Shown here: positions 29,078-38,838 of the stretch, in pieces
Position numbering within the stretch: position 1 is the stretch's first letter
Layout of the letters: each line of letters starts with the position of its first letter
Origin: Rhizobium etli CFN 42
Lineage (GTDB): Bacteria; Pseudomonadota; Alphaproteobacteria; Rhizobiales; Rhizobiaceae
Direction of reading: 5' to 3'
Assembly (NCBI RefSeq): GCF_000092045.1
Contig: NC_007761.1
Span: 1,491,001 to 1,555,000, forward strand
DNA length: 64,000 nucleotides
Translations under genes and position numbers: made by a program
The notes under the pieces: generated by a model
Told to the model about the DNA's origin: nothing
Databases searched by the model: none
Seen by the model: only the letters and a program-made list of their open reading frames with translations

Positions 29078-30105
29078 CAGCGGCGGCTTTCCCAAGTGCG
29101 GCCGAGCTGGGCGGCAAGCTTCAGTGCTGCAACCAGGCTCTGCTCACGCGCCAGTCCCTTGCCGGCGATGCCGAAAGCGGTGCCGTGATCCGGCGAGGTT
29201 CGCACGAAGGGAAGTCCGAGCGTGACGTTGACGCTGTCGTCGAAACCGAGAGCCTTGGCGGGGATCAGCGCCTGATCGTGATACATGCAGATGGCGACAT
29301 CATATCGCGCCCGCGCCTCGTCATGGAACATCGTATCGGCGGGCAGGGGGCCGATCGCATCGATACCCTCGTCACGCAGCTGCTCGATCGACGGGCGGAT
29401 GATGTCCTCATCCTCCGTGCCGATCGCTCCGCCTTCACCCGCATGCGGGTTGAGGCCGGCGAGGGCAAGCCGTGGCGCGTCGATTCCAAAGCGCTGCCTG
29501 AGATCCGCATCGGCGATCCGGCAGGTTTCGACGATCAGGTCGCCGGTCAGCGCTTGTGGCACGTCGCGGACAGGAATGTGGATGGTAACGGGAATGGCCC
29601 TGAGTTTCGGTCCCGACAACATCATGACCGGCGTCACCAGCCTGCCGGTCGCCCTGGCGGCAAGATCGGCGAGAAATTCGGTATGGCCGGGAAACCGGAA
29701 ACCCGCCTCGTAGAGCACGGCCTTGGCGATCGGATTGGTGACAACCGCGAGTGCCTCGCCGCCGATGACAAGCGAGACTGCTTTCTCGATTGCCGCGATC
29801 GTGCCCTTCGCCGTTGCCACATGCGGCTCGCCGGCCACTACCTCAATGCCGGCCGGGACGCTCATGACAGGCAGCGCATCGGCAAATATGCCGGTGGCCT
29901 TGCCGACCGTGTCGATCTCACGAATGGAAACCGCCAGATTGAGCTGGCGGGCCCGCAGGGTCAGGACATCCCGATCGCCGATCAGGAAAAAAGGCGGAAG
30001 CCCGAGTTCACGCCGCCGCAGCCATGCCATCAGGGTGATATCCGGTCCGATGCCGGCGGGATCGCCCTGGCTCAGCGCAAGCGGTCGTGAAAAGGGTATC
30101 GCCAT
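29077..30105 (-). CDS. pdxA: 4-hydroxythreonine-4-phosphate dehydrogenase
   Basis: NAD-dependent enzyme of the deoxyxylulose-5-phosphate-dependent vitamin B6 pathway. The 342-residue product has [12 protein letters not shown] at about residue 12, [10 protein letters not shown] near 137 with a metal histidine, [12 protein letters not shown] near 215 and the C-terminal [14 protein letters not shown]. Length matches PdxA (about 330). It starts at ATG 30105, six bases after the SurA-like gene stop, and overlaps rsmA by one base. Confidence 0.96.
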   Translation of the reverse strand: MAIPFSRPLALSQGDPAGIGPDITLMAWLRRRELGLPPFFLIGDRDVLTLRARQLNLAVSIREIDTVGKATGIFADALPVMSVPAGIEVVAGEPHVATAKGTIAAIEKAVSLVIGGEALAVVTNPIAKAVLYEAGFRFPGHTEFLADLAARATGRLVTPVMMLSGPKLRAIPVTIHIPVRDVPQALTGDLIVETCRIADADLRQRFGIDAPRLALAGLNPHAGEGGAIGTEDEDIIRPSIEQLRDEGIDAIGPLPADTMFHDEARARYDVAICMYHDQALIPAKALGFDDSVNVTLGLPFVRTSPDHGTAFGIAGKGLAREQSLVAALKLAAQLGRTWESRR

Positions 30106-30111
30106 CGTCGG

Positions 30112-31056
30112 TCAGCGATAGGCGATCTGCGCCTTCTTGCGCAGTTCGTCCAGGTATTTCTTGCTGTTTTCGTTTTCCGGCGGGCCATTCTTGCCGGCCT
30201 TGGACTTGTCGAGATCCTCCTGGCGGAAGACCATTTCGGCCGCCTGGTCGTCGGAGACCTGGCGCTGGCTGCAGATTGCCAGATATTCGACGCCCTTCTC
30301 GGTGACGCGGGTGCCTGTCGTGTTGCCCTTGGCCTGCTCGACCAGAGACTTCCAGTCCGGCGGGATCTCCGGAGCGAGCATGCGGCCGAGATCGCGCACG
30401 GAAACATCGCGCATCGTTGCGGCAAAGGTCTTTGCCTGATCGCAGCCGGGGAATTTCGAGCGCGATGCCTCGGCCTCGCCCTTGCGCTTGCCGGTGATGG
30501 CGCCACGCTTGGCCTCGGGAATGACGAAGATGATCTGCTGCAGCATATATTCCGTCGTCACCGGCTTTTGCTTGTTGTTCTGCATCATGCGCGAGACGAG
30601 ATCATAGTTCGACAGCCGCGAGGTCGAGCCGTAGCGCGCATTGACGACGCGCGGCCAGCTCATCTGCACAGCAATGAAGCCTTTGAAATGATCGACGCCA
30701 ACGCCGGCGCGATCGAGGATCTGCGACATCTGTTCGACGGAAAGTTTGTTGCCGGCCGAAAAGCGCGCGAAAGACGCATCGACATCCTGCTGCGAAACCG
30801 ACATATGGACGCGGGCGACCTCCTGGCGCTTGAGCGTCTCGTCGATCAATTGCTCCGTAGCGGTCTTGGCGTCGGCCTTGGTATGCTGCAGGCGCAGGAA
30901 GGCCTGACGCTTGGCGACATCGCCGCTGGTGATGGCTGTGCCGTTCACCACGGCCTGGACTCCGCTTGCTGCAAGCGCCGGGCCGGCAAGGCCCGTCAGC
31001 AAGGCAATCGCTGCGCCGGCGAGAAAGGCGGTTATGGCTTTTTTCGCGTCAATCAT
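30112..31056 (-). CDS. SurA-like periplasmic chaperone
   Basis: Periplasmic protein of 314 residues with an N-terminal signal sequence (hydrophobic AITAFLAGAAIALLTGLAG, cleavage after ALA near residue 30) and a SurA N-terminal chaperone domain: VQAVVNGTAITSGDVAKRQ and TEQLIDETLKRQEV. The C-terminal part has the layout of a parvulin domain but lacks its clear motifs, so isomerase activity is doubtful. Its place between lptD and pdxA matches surA and fits a role in outer-membrane protein folding, including LptD. ATG 31056 has GGGAGG upstream. Confidence 0.85.
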   Translation of the reverse strand: MIDAKKAITAFLAGAAIALLTGLAGPALAASGVQAVVNGTAITSGDVAKRQAFLRLQHTKADAKTATEQLIDETLKRQEVARVHMSVSQQDVDASFARFSAGNKLSVEQMSQILDRAGVGVDHFKGFIAVQMSWPRVVNARYGSTSRLSNYDLVSRMMQNNKQKPVTTEYMLQQIIFVIPEAKRGAITGKRKGEAEASRSKFPGCDQAKTFAATMRDVSVRDLGRMLAPEIPPDWKSLVEQAKGNTTGTRVTEKGVEYLAICSQRQVSDDQAAEMVFRQEDLDKSKAGKNGPPENENSKKYLDELRKKAQIAYR

Positions 31057-31240
31057 CTGTTGACCTCCCAATAGCGCCGCGAGCCGTTGATCGCGGCGTC
31101 CTTACCACAGTGCGAGACACGCGGAAATCGCTTCCATCGCGGCGCGAAACTCCTATGCCTCGGATATCGACTGGCGGCAATGTCCTGCACAGGCTTACGG
31201 CGAAAGAATGACTTGAGGCCATGTTTACGCCGTCCGCCCG

Positions 31241-33571
31241 CTAGTTGGAGAGAGTGTCGGAGCCGATTTTGATGTCGCCGAGCGTGCGGAACGTCAGTCG
31301 CGCGCCGATCGTCCAGTCGCTTGCCGACTCGTCGTCGGAATCCCTGCTATCCGTGTAGGCGATCGTGAAGATCGTGCATTCGTCCTCATAGGAAAGGCCG
31401 AGTGTCCGGCGGCTGATCACATCGTTGTTCAGATCCCATGCGATGCCGCCGAAGATCGACCAGTAGTCCTTGAACTTGACCTTGCTGCTGGTCTGGATCT
31501 CGTCATTGTCCTCGGCGAAGCCATAGGCGGGCTGAGCGCTGAGATGGGTGTAGGTCACCTGCGTCTGGAAGGTGTCGTTCTGGTAGCCTGTCGTCAGGTC
31601 GCCACGGCGAAACTCGAAATCTTTCTCGTCGAGCCGGTAGGAGGCCGCAACGGAAACACCGTAGGGTGTTTCGACGCCGCCGAGGCCGACATAATCGGAG
31701 CGGTCTGTTTCGAGGCCCGAATCCGCGCCGACATTGACGAGGTCATCGGTCGCGAACGAGTTCTGGCCGGCGAGCTGATATGACTGGCCGAAAATGCCGT
31801 GCAGCTTGTAACCGCTGTCGAACGTCCCGGTATACTGGAACCCGACATTGGCGCGGGTGCCGCCCTCGACGCGGTCGTAACCAGAGAACTTATCGCGGTC
31901 GAAGAGCGAGGTGGCATCGAAGACAAAACTTTGTGCATCCTCGTTTGGCAGCCGGCCGGCAAGCTGCTCGTCGGGGCGCGCATAGATCTGGACGATCGGC
32001 TCCAGAATATGCGTGCTGTTATCAGTCGTCATCAGGATCGGGTACCGCATCTCCAGCCCGGCGGTGAGCATCGAGCGGGTGGCGGATTCGTCGTCAAGAT
32101 AATTGCCCGCGTAACCGGTCGGGTCGTTCATGTTCAGCGCGAAAGCATCGCCGCGCGCGGCCAGAAGCGGGGTGATCACCAAGCCGGTCGGCGTGACGTA
32201 GGTGCGTTTCCATTGAAGTTCGGCCGTCAGACGCGAAGTCTGGCCCTTCAGGCCGCGGAAGCGGTCGAATCCGTCGACGGTATAGAAGTCGTCGTGTGTG
32301 CGCGAAATATTCGTCAGGTTGACGTCCGCGGAAAGTTCGCCGCCTGCAAGCGGCTGAGGCGCGACATAGTGGTAATCAAGCGCGGGATAGACGATGGCCT
32401 GCTGCTTTTCGGCCGTGTTCGTCCGATCGGCATCCTGGACGTCGAAATAAAACGCCCGCATGTCGAAATAATTCCGTTTCCCAAGCCCCGTCAGGTAGAT
32501 CTGGTTCGTGCGATCGGTGCCGCTCAAGCCGCGGAGTTTATAGGTTTTCGAGAAATTATTGTCGCTCTGCACCATGACGTCCCAGCCGAACGTCCAGCGC
32601 GGATTGATGCGGAACTCCGCCTTTGACGCCACCATGCCGCGCTGCTCGGCTTCGGCATCGCTGGTGCCCGAGCTGAAATTGCCGGGTTTTGCCTGGTCGA
32701 TACCGGCGACGCGCAGGATATGCGTGCCGTTCTCGAAGCGCTGACGGAATTCGCCTTCAACGAGGAAGCCCTGGGCCGTATAGCCGGTTGTGGTGACCGT
32801 CGCATCCATACTCGGCGAGATCACGTAATAATAAGGAATGGAAAGACCGAAGCCGAGATTTTGCGACAGGCTCATCGTCGGGAACAGGAAGCCGGACTTG
32901 CGCTTCACCGTATTGTCGGGAACTTCGATGAACGGCACGAAGGCAATCGGGTAGCCGAGCAACTCGAAGCGGGCTCGCTCCAGACGGATCGTGTGGGTCT
33001 CGCCGTTCTGGATCACGCGTTTGGCCTTGACCTGCCAGAAGGGTGCACGTTTCGGGTCTTCGGCGCAGGGAAGGCAGGCGGTGTAGACGCCCTTATTGAG
33101 AATCATCTTGGTGCCGCCGACACGCTCGCCGCTTTCGGCGACGATACGCGTATTGTCGGAGGTTTCGACGCGCAGCGAGTTCAGGAACCCGTCGGCAAAA
33201 TTGTCGGTCACGTCAAGGTTGTCGGCATAGATGCGGTTGCCGTCCGGGCTGACGAGCTCGACATTGCCCATCGCCATCATCCGGCCGGTCTTCTGATTGT
33301 ACTCGACCTTCTGCGCGACCATTTTGTAGCCGCCATAGTTGATCTGCACGCCGCCGACCGCCGAGACGAGGTCGGCGTCACGATTATAGACGAGTTCATT
33401 GGCCGAAAGCAGCAATTTGGCGCTTTCGGGAATCTTGTTCTGAATATTTTGCTCAGGCGCGCTGGCCTGGCCGTGGGAGGCCGGGACGCTGCCGAAATAG
33501 GAACATAGAGCCGCACCGACAAGCAGGGCAACCGATTGTTTACTAAAATACTTGCGGTCGCCTACCGCCAC
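31241..33571 (-). CDS. lptD: LPS-assembly protein LptD
   Basis: Outer-membrane beta-barrel that inserts LPS in the outer leaflet together with LptE. The 776-residue product has a signal peptide (cleavage near HGQA, residue 36), an N-terminal OstA/LptA-like jellyroll (about 50-180, e.g. LLLSANELVYNRDADLVSA) and a C-terminal OstA_C barrel. CLPCAED near residue 167 may contribute a disulfide. It starts at GTG 33571, with AGGAGG seven bases before it, overlapping the lptG stop by one base. No lptE is visible nearby, as is usual for alphaproteobacteria. Confidence 0.95.
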   Translation of the reverse strand: MAVGDRKYFSKQSVALLVGAALCSYFGSVPASHGQASAPEQNIQNKIPESAKLLLSANELVYNRDADLVSAVGGVQINYGGYKMVAQKVEYNQKTGRMMAMGNVELVSPDGNRIYADNLDVTDNFADGFLNSLRVETSDNTRIVAESGERVGGTKMILNKGVYTACLPCAEDPKRAPFWQVKAKRVIQNGETHTIRLERARFELLGYPIAFVPFIEVPDNTVKRKSGFLFPTMSLSQNLGFGLSIPYYYVISPSMDATVTTTGYTAQGFLVEGEFRQRFENGTHILRVAGIDQAKPGNFSSGTSDAEAEQRGMVASKAEFRINPRWTFGWDVMVQSDNNFSKTYKLRGLSGTDRTNQIYLTGLGKRNYFDMRAFYFDVQDADRTNTAEKQQAIVYPALDYHYVAPQPLAGGELSADVNLTNISRTHDDFYTVDGFDRFRGLKGQTSRLTAELQWKRTYVTPTGLVITPLLAARGDAFALNMNDPTGYAGNYLDDESATRSMLTAGLEMRYPILMTTDNSTHILEPIVQIYARPDEQLAGRLPNEDAQSFVFDATSLFDRDKFSGYDRVEGGTRANVGFQYTGTFDSGYKLHGIFGQSYQLAGQNSFATDDLVNVGADSGLETDRSDYVGLGGVETPYGVSVAASYRLDEKDFEFRRGDLTTGYQNDTFQTQVTYTHLSAQPAYGFAEDNDEIQTSSKVKFKDYWSIFGGIAWDLNNDVISRRTLGLSYEDECTIFTIAYTDSRDSDDESASDWTIGARLTFRTLGDIKIGSDTLSN

Positions 33572-34659
33572 TAGCCGTCCTCCTGATGAAGCAAAATAGT
33601 CGCGCCCAAGGCCAGCGCGACAACAACCGGTATCCAGGTCGCCACGAAGGGAGGCACGACTCCACTGCTTCCGAATGCTTTTACAAGCACGGTGATGACA
33701 TAAAGCATGAAGCCTGACAGGATTCCACCCAGAATCACGGAGCGGGATTGGTTGAACCGGCTAAATTTTAGGGACACTGTTGCAGCAATGAGAGTCATGG
33801 CCACCAGCAGCAATGGCTGAGACAACAGAGAGTTGAATTGCGTCTCCAAGGCCTTGGTCGAGATGCCGAAGGACTTGGCCGCCGCAATGCGATTGGAAAG
33901 GTCAAAGAAACCAATCGTTTCCGGCGCTGTCAGCCGCTCCTGGACGAAATCCTGTTTCAGATTGGTGCGAAGTTGGACCGAAGCTTTGCGCAACGGGATT
34001 TCGCCAGGCTTGCGCTCGACGACACCGTTAAGCTGCCAGTAACCATCTTCCAACTTAGCCGTGGCGGCATCCTGTCTCAGAATGACTCGACCGCTTGAAT
34101 CGAAATGGATCAACACGGCGTCGATCAGCTTGGTGCCGTTCTCCTGGACCGTCTGGGCGCCGATGATGACATCGTCGCGGCCGCTGATCTGGCGCAGCCA
34201 CGGAATCTGTGGCGCCTTGCGCAGAACCGCGTTTTCGCCGCGCCAGTCGGACTCGACCAGCAGCGCCTGGCGCTGTCCCCAGGCGGCAAGCGGGTTAAGC
34301 GCCGTCGTCGTCAATACGCCGAGCACCAATGAGCCGGCGATGAAGGGAAACATGAACTGCCAGACCGAAATGCCGGCTGCGCGGGTGACGACGAGCTCAT
34401 ATTTGCGATTGAGCCCGATCAGCACCGTCATGCCGACGAAGAGCGCAACGAAGGGGATTGTCTGCTGCAGGATGAGGGGCAGCCGTACGGCGGTCATTAC
34501 GATGCCGCCCCCGATCGTGTAGCCGGGCAGGCCGGACATACGTCCCGCAGTCTCGCTGAAATCAAGAAGAAAGGCGATCGCCGACGCGCCGATCAGAAAC
34601 CAGCCCGTCGTCGCCAGGTAGCGGCGAAAGAAATAACGCGACAATGTCCCGAACATCAT
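33571..34659 (-). CDS. lptG: LPS export ABC permease LptG
   Basis: Inner-membrane permease of the LptB2FG complex that extracts LPS. The 362-residue product has six membrane segments, three N-terminal and three C-terminal, flanking a periplasmic jellyroll (about residues 120-260). GMTVLIGLNRKYELVVTRAAG near residue 75 is the coupling-helix region contacting LptB. Its ATG 34659 overlaps the lptF stop (ATGA), so the two subunits are translationally coupled. A longer frame to 35094 runs through lptF in another frame and is rejected. Confidence 0.95.
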   Translation of the reverse strand: MMFGTLSRYFFRRYLATTGWFLIGASAIAFLLDFSETAGRMSGLPGYTIGGGIVMTAVRLPLILQQTIPFVALFVGMTVLIGLNRKYELVVTRAAGISVWQFMFPFIAGSLVLGVLTTTALNPLAAWGQRQALLVESDWRGENAVLRKAPQIPWLRQISGRDDVIIGAQTVQENGTKLIDAVLIHFDSSGRVILRQDAATAKLEDGYWQLNGVVERKPGEIPLRKASVQLRTNLKQDFVQERLTAPETIGFFDLSNRIAAAKSFGISTKALETQFNSLLSQPLLLVAMTLIAATVSLKFSRFNQSRSVILGGILSGFMLYVITVLVKAFGSSGVVPPFVATWIPVVVALALGATILLHQEDG

Positions 34660-35837
34660 TGGGCCGCGCCCCCGCCGGACCTGCTGGTCGCGGTAAGCAG
34701 TCTTTCCTGCATGCGTCTCCAGGAAACCGATATCCGGTCCCAGACGAACGAAGGCATGACCAATCGCTTGTGCAAGCCGAGGAAGATGATCGAGACGATG
34801 CTGCTGACGATCGGGAGAGCGTAGAGAACCGCGATATATTCCGGATCGGTGTCGATCTGGTTTGCCGCGTAGAAGGCAGCCCACCGTAGTGCGAAAGCAT
34901 AGCCGAGGGCGCTCACCATCGGATGCAGCCGCGCTTCGCGGTGCGAGCGGGCGTCGCCGGCGATCGCCAGCGAGAACAGGGCAAACACAACAGGAAGGAT
35001 CCAGTCCGTCAGCCGTCGATGCAGTTCGGCGCGGTAGCTCTGCGGGCGGATCGTATAGTCCTTGTCGTTCGGATCCGGATTGAACAGGAACCACAGGTCA
35101 CGGTCGCTGGCTTTCAGCGTCGCCTGACCGCGGCTCTCCGTCATGTCGGAGAGGTCGAAGGAATAGGAATCGAAATTGATGACCGAGACGTTGCCGTCGG
35201 GCGTTTTGCGATGCACCTCGCCGTCGTGCATGATCAGCGTCGTGCCGGTGTCGTCGACGGCGCCCTCCTTGGCGTAATAGATGAGCTCGTAGGCCGGGTC
35301 CCGCTCGTCGGCGACGAACAGGCCCTTCAGCATCCGGCCCGCCAGGCGCTGCGAGATCTGCACATAGAGACCCTCGTCGAGCTTGCGGAAGGTCTTTTCC
35401 TCGATCACCGACGAAAGGAGATCGGCGTAGGTTTCGGCGATCATCTGACGCGCCACCGTCTTTGCCCGTGGCTCGACGATGTTGTCGACGAAAAAGGAAA
35501 AGACGCTGATGACGGCGGCAAGCAGCAGGATCGGCCGGACCAGAATGGTGCGCCGTGCCCCCGCCGCGTCGATGACGGTCAGCTCGGAATCGTTGTTCAT
35601 CGTCGTCAGCGTCTGGGTGATGGCGATGACGAGGGCGAAGGGCAGCACCACGGGAATGATCGACGGCAGGATCATCGTCGCCAGCTTGGCGAACGAACCG
35701 ATCGACTGGCCGCTGTCGGTGACGAGATTGATGCGCTGCAGGACCTGTGTCGTCCAAATGATCGCCAGCACCGGCAGGAGCGCCACGAGAAACATCTGGC
35801 CGACGCGCCGCAATATGTATGTCTCGAGTAGTTTCAT
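34656..35837 (-). CDS. lptF: LPS export ABC permease LptF
   Basis: Partner of LptG in the LptB2FG extractor, 393 residues. It begins MKLLETYILRRVGQMFLVAL with the LptF/G N-terminal membrane helix, has the coupling region NNDSELTVIDAAGARR near residue 85, a periplasmic domain in the middle and three C-terminal membrane segments. ATG 35837 follows AAGGG. First gene of the lptF-lptG-lptD-surA-like-pdxA-rsmA run. A hairpin lies 60-80 bases upstream. Confidence 0.95.
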   Translation of the reverse strand: MKLLETYILRRVGQMFLVALLPVLAIIWTTQVLQRINLVTDSGQSIGSFAKLATMILPSIIPVVLPFALVIAITQTLTTMNNDSELTVIDAAGARRTILVRPILLLAAVISVFSFFVDNIVEPRAKTVARQMIAETYADLLSSVIEEKTFRKLDEGLYVQISQRLAGRMLKGLFVADERDPAYELIYYAKEGAVDDTGTTLIMHDGEVHRKTPDGNVSVINFDSYSFDLSDMTESRGQATLKASDRDLWFLFNPDPNDKDYTIRPQSYRAELHRRLTDWILPVVFALFSLAIAGDARSHREARLHPMVSALGYAFALRWAAFYAANQIDTDPEYIAVLYALPIVSSIVSIIFLGLHKRLVMPSFVWDRISVSWRRMQERLLTATSRSGGGAAQ

Positions 35838-35897
35838 GCCGGCCCTTGAAAGCACCTGCACGCCCAAACGGCTTGCAGGAGAATCCCTCTACGCTCT

Positions 35898-35917
35898 TTG
35901 TCGCGCTTTTGCGACAA
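35898..35917. other. Hairpin upstream of lptF
   Basis: TTGTCGC (35898-35904) pairs perfectly with GCGACAA (35911-35917) around a six-base loop in the short gap between the PAP2 gene and lptF. It has no U tract, so an operator or leader structure for the lpt run is as likely as a transcript end. Confidence 0.35.
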
Positions 35918-35936
35918 GCAGGTGTCAAAAATTCAT

Positions 35937-36710
35937 TCAAATTTCAGAATTTTTTTGGTGCTGTTGCGACTCAGTTAACGCCAGCAGCGCTGCGAAGACC
36001 ACAAGCGAGGAGAGCCATCCGAGCGTGACGTCGGAGAGATAGTGCGCGCCAAAGGACAGCCGCATGGCCGGCGTCAGGATTGAGATCGCGGCAACGGGCG
36101 GCACCAGCGCATAGCGCAGCGATTTCGGAACGAAGAGCAACAGGCAGAACAGCCAGCCGGCGCTCGCCGCCTCGCCAGAGACGAAGGAACAATTCGACAC
36201 GCATTTGCCGGCAAGCGAACCCGCCTCGACGAAATGCAGCGCGCCGCCGAAAATATCCGTCTGCACCGGCCGCGGCCGGCCCCAATGTTCCTTCAGGATG
36301 ACATTGACGAGCAGCACCGGCCCGATCAGCAGCGCTCCGAGGCCAACTTTGAGCTTGCGCGCCCGCTCGGCGTTGAAGGTCGCGCCGTGCTGCTGGTAAC
36401 ATTCGATGAGTTTCCACGCCATCACGATCGCCACGACATAGGGGAGGCGGAAGAAGATGGTGCGCAGCAGGTCGAAATTGCCCGAGTCGCGATAGGGAAA
36501 ACCGCCGCAGATGCTTCCGGCAGCGGCGGTCGCATCACAATCGGTGCCCAGAAAAAAAAGCTGGGAAAAATAGATGTCTATTCCGGGGAAGGCGCGGAAG
36601 ACGGCAAGCAGTGCCCACCACGTCCAGAACAGCAGCAGGAATGCACCGAAAGTCGTTTTGGGCCGGCGGATCACCGGGCCCCGCCATCGATGTTTGGAAA
36701 AAGCGGTCAA
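35937..36710 (-). CDS. PAP2 family lipid phosphatase-like protein
   Basis: Integral membrane PAP2-superfamily protein, 257 residues with about six membrane segments. The three motifs are KEHWGRPRP, CSFVSGEAASAGW and RLSFGAHYLSDVTLGW. In the second, the usual catalytic PSGH histidine is replaced by Glu (SGEA), so activity may differ or be lost. It is adjacent to the LPS export genes, suggesting lipid A or undecaprenyl phosphate as possible substrate, an inference only. No ATG is available; TTG 36710 follows a close in-frame stop, and GTG 36674 is an alternative start. Confidence 0.82.
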   Translation of the reverse strand: MTAFSKHRWRGPVIRRPKTTFGAFLLLFWTWWALLAVFRAFPGIDIYFSQLFFLGTDCDATAAAGSICGGFPYRDSGNFDLLRTIFFRLPYVVAIVMAWKLIECYQQHGATFNAERARKLKVGLGALLIGPVLLVNVILKEHWGRPRPVQTDIFGGALHFVEAGSLAGKCVSNCSFVSGEAASAGWLFCLLLFVPKSLRYALVPPVAAISILTPAMRLSFGAHYLSDVTLGWLSSLVVFAALLALTESQQHQKNSEI

Positions 36711-36853
36711 CGCGAATATCTACGAAACTGACGAAAACATGAGAGCCTGGACGGCCGCGCGCGACCATACCAAGTGTCGCGAGCCATTGACAGACCCGCC
36801 AAACGCGAAATTATCCGCCAGGGACGGATTTCAAGAATCCCAGCGGAGAAGAC

Positions 36854-38347
36854 ATGTCAGCAAAGTTCGAAATTTCATTCTCGAAGTCGGTTAAGCTCAA
36901 TGGCGGACTCGCGATTCTGTTGAAAACTGCGGAGGCCGACAGCGCCGCAGGCGCCGAAACGGCCGATCCGGCAGGCGTCATCGCCAAGGCTGCCAAGATC
37001 GCTCGATTCTCCGCTAAATCAATGGCCACGCTTGATATTGTCGCTCCGGAAGGAGCGCCCGTCGAGCGCATCGTCGTCGTCGGAATTGGCAAGGTCGGCG
37101 AACTTACCGCTCACGACTGGCTGAAAGCCGGCGGCGCCGCGGCGTCGAAAGTCAAGAATACCGACAAGGTCGCCATCTTCATCGACGTGCCCGGCCTCGA
37201 GACGGACGCACGCGCCGCTGCCGATTTCGCGCTCGGCATGCTGCTGCGCGCCTATAGCTTCGATGCCTATAAAACAAAGAAGAATGATGACGAGGAGAAG
37301 TCGGCAAAATCCGTCAAGGTGACGATCGTCACCGCCGATGCGACCGGCGCCCGGAAGGCATTTTCCGAATCCGAAGCGATCGCCGGCGGCGTCAATCTCG
37401 CCCGTGACCTCGTCAATGAACCGCCGAACGCGCTGGGACCCGTTGAGTTCGCCGCCAGGGCAAAGGAACTGGAAAATCTCGGCGTCGAGGTGGAAATTCT
37501 GACCGAGAAGGAGATGCGCCGTCTCGGCATGGGCGCGCTGCTTGGCGTCGCGCAGGGCTCCGTGCGCCCGCCGCGTCTGGCGGTCATGCAGTGGAAGGGC
37601 GGTAAAGCCAAGGACCGTCCCGTCGCCTTCGTCGGCAAGGGCGTCGTCTTCGACACCGGCGGCATTTCGATCAAACCGGCCGCCGGCATGGAGGATATGA
37701 AGGGGGATATGGGCGGTGCCGCCGCCGTGACCGGCCTGATGCACGTGCTCGCCGCCCGCAAGGCCGCCGTCAACGCCGTCGGCATCATCGGCCTGGTCGA
37801 GAACATGCCCGATGGCAACGCCCAGCGTCCGGGCGACATCGTCACCTCAATGTCCGGCCAGACGATCGAGGTGATCAACACCGATGCCGAAGGCCGCCTC
37901 GTGCTCTGCGATGCTCTCTGGTATTGCAGTGATCGCTTCAAGCCGCAGTTCATGATCAATCTGGCCACCCTGACCGGCGCAATCGTCGTGGCGCTCGGCA
38001 ATGTGCACGCCGGCCTGTTCTCCAATGATGACCAGCTTTCCGCCCAGTTGACGGCAGCCGGCCTTTCGACCAACGAGAAACTCTGGCGCATGCCGCTCGG
38101 CAAGGACTATGACAAGCTGATCGACAGCAAATTCGCCGACATGAAGAACACCGGCGGCCGCCAGGCCGGTTCGATCACGGCGGCGCATTTCCTCAAGCGT
38201 TTCGTGCAGGACACGCCCTGGGCGCACCTCGACATTGCCGGTACGGCGATGGGATCGCCGCAGGATGAGATCAACCAGTCCTGGGGTTCCGGTTTCGGCG
38301 TGCGCCTGCTCGACGAGCTCGTTCGCGCCAATTGTGAATCCCGATGA
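36854..38347 (+). CDS. pepA: Leucyl aminopeptidase
   Basis: Hexameric M17 metallopeptidase with two metal ions, releasing N-terminal amino acids in the cytoplasm. The 497-residue product has the catalytic-domain motifs [15 protein letters not shown] near residue 260 and the signature [14 protein letters not shown] near residue 340, plus the N-terminal macro-like domain with [12 protein letters not shown]. In E. coli PepA also binds DNA at xer and carAB sites. ATG 36854 follows GGAGAAG. It overlaps holC by four bases, an association common in proteobacteria. Confidence 0.96.
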   Translation: MSAKFEISFSKSVKLNGGLAILLKTAEADSAAGAETADPAGVIAKAAKIARFSAKSMATLDIVAPEGAPVERIVVVGIGKVGELTAHDWLKAGGAAASKVKNTDKVAIFIDVPGLETDARAAADFALGMLLRAYSFDAYKTKKNDDEEKSAKSVKVTIVTADATGARKAFSESEAIAGGVNLARDLVNEPPNALGPVEFAARAKELENLGVEVEILTEKEMRRLGMGALLGVAQGSVRPPRLAVMQWKGGKAKDRPVAFVGKGVVFDTGGISIKPAAGMEDMKGDMGGAAAVTGLMHVLAARKAAVNAVGIIGLVENMPDGNAQRPGDIVTSMSGQTIEVINTDAEGRLVLCDALWYCSDRFKPQFMINLATLTGAIVVALGNVHAGLFSNDDQLSAQLTAAGLSTNEKLWRMPLGKDYDKLIDSKFADMKNTGGRQAGSITAAHFLKRFVQDTPWAHLDIAGTAMGSPQDEINQSWGSGFGVRLLDELVRANCESR

Positions 38348-38793
38348 CCGACATTCTCTTCTATCATCTGACCGAAACCAGGCTGGAAGACGCGCTTCCG
38401 CCGCTCCTCGACAAAAGCATCGAGCGCGGCTGGCGCGTCGTCGTCCAGACGAGCGAGGCTGCGCGGCGCGATGCACTCGATGCGCATCTCTGGACCTTTC
38501 GCGAGGAGAGTTTCCTGCCGCATGGTACCGATACAGCTGATTTCGCTGAAAACCAGCCGGTGCTTTTGACGGTCACGTCGGACAACGCCAATGCGGCGAC
38601 GGTGCGTTTCATCGTCGACGGCGCCGAGCCGCCGCCGGCCGATGCCTATGAGCGCGTCGTCTTCATGTTCGACGGCCACGATCAGGAGCAGTTGGAAGCT
38701 GCCCGCGCCCAATGGAAGAAGCTGAGAGGCGAGGGGCATAACCTCACCTATTGGCAGCAGACGCCGGAAGGGCGGTGGGAAAAGAAGGCTTGA
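38344..38793 (+). CDS. holC: DNA polymerase III subunit chi
   Basis: Clamp-loader-associated subunit that links polymerase III to single-strand binding protein. The 149-residue product begins [19 protein letters not shown], typical of HolC, with [14 protein letters not shown] near residue 49 and the C-terminal [20 protein letters not shown]. It is translationally coupled to pepA (ATGA overlap), matching pepA-holC in other genomes. No HolD is visible, as expected outside enterobacteria. Confidence 0.93.
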   Translation: MTDILFYHLTETRLEDALPPLLDKSIERGWRVVVQTSEAARRDALDAHLWTFREESFLPHGTDTADFAENQPVLLTVTSDNANAATVRFIVDGAEPPPADAYERVVFMFDGHDQEQLEAARAQWKKLRGEGHNLTYWQQTPEGRWEKKA

Positions 38794-38838
38794 GCGAGTC
38801 CTTGCCGTCGGAGGCGACCGGCAAGGACCCCAAATGAC

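Noticed and set aside
36711..36853. An upstream start for the PAP2 gene giving a longer protein
   Set aside because: A stop lies in frame at 36720-36722, so the frame cannot extend beyond TTG 36710.
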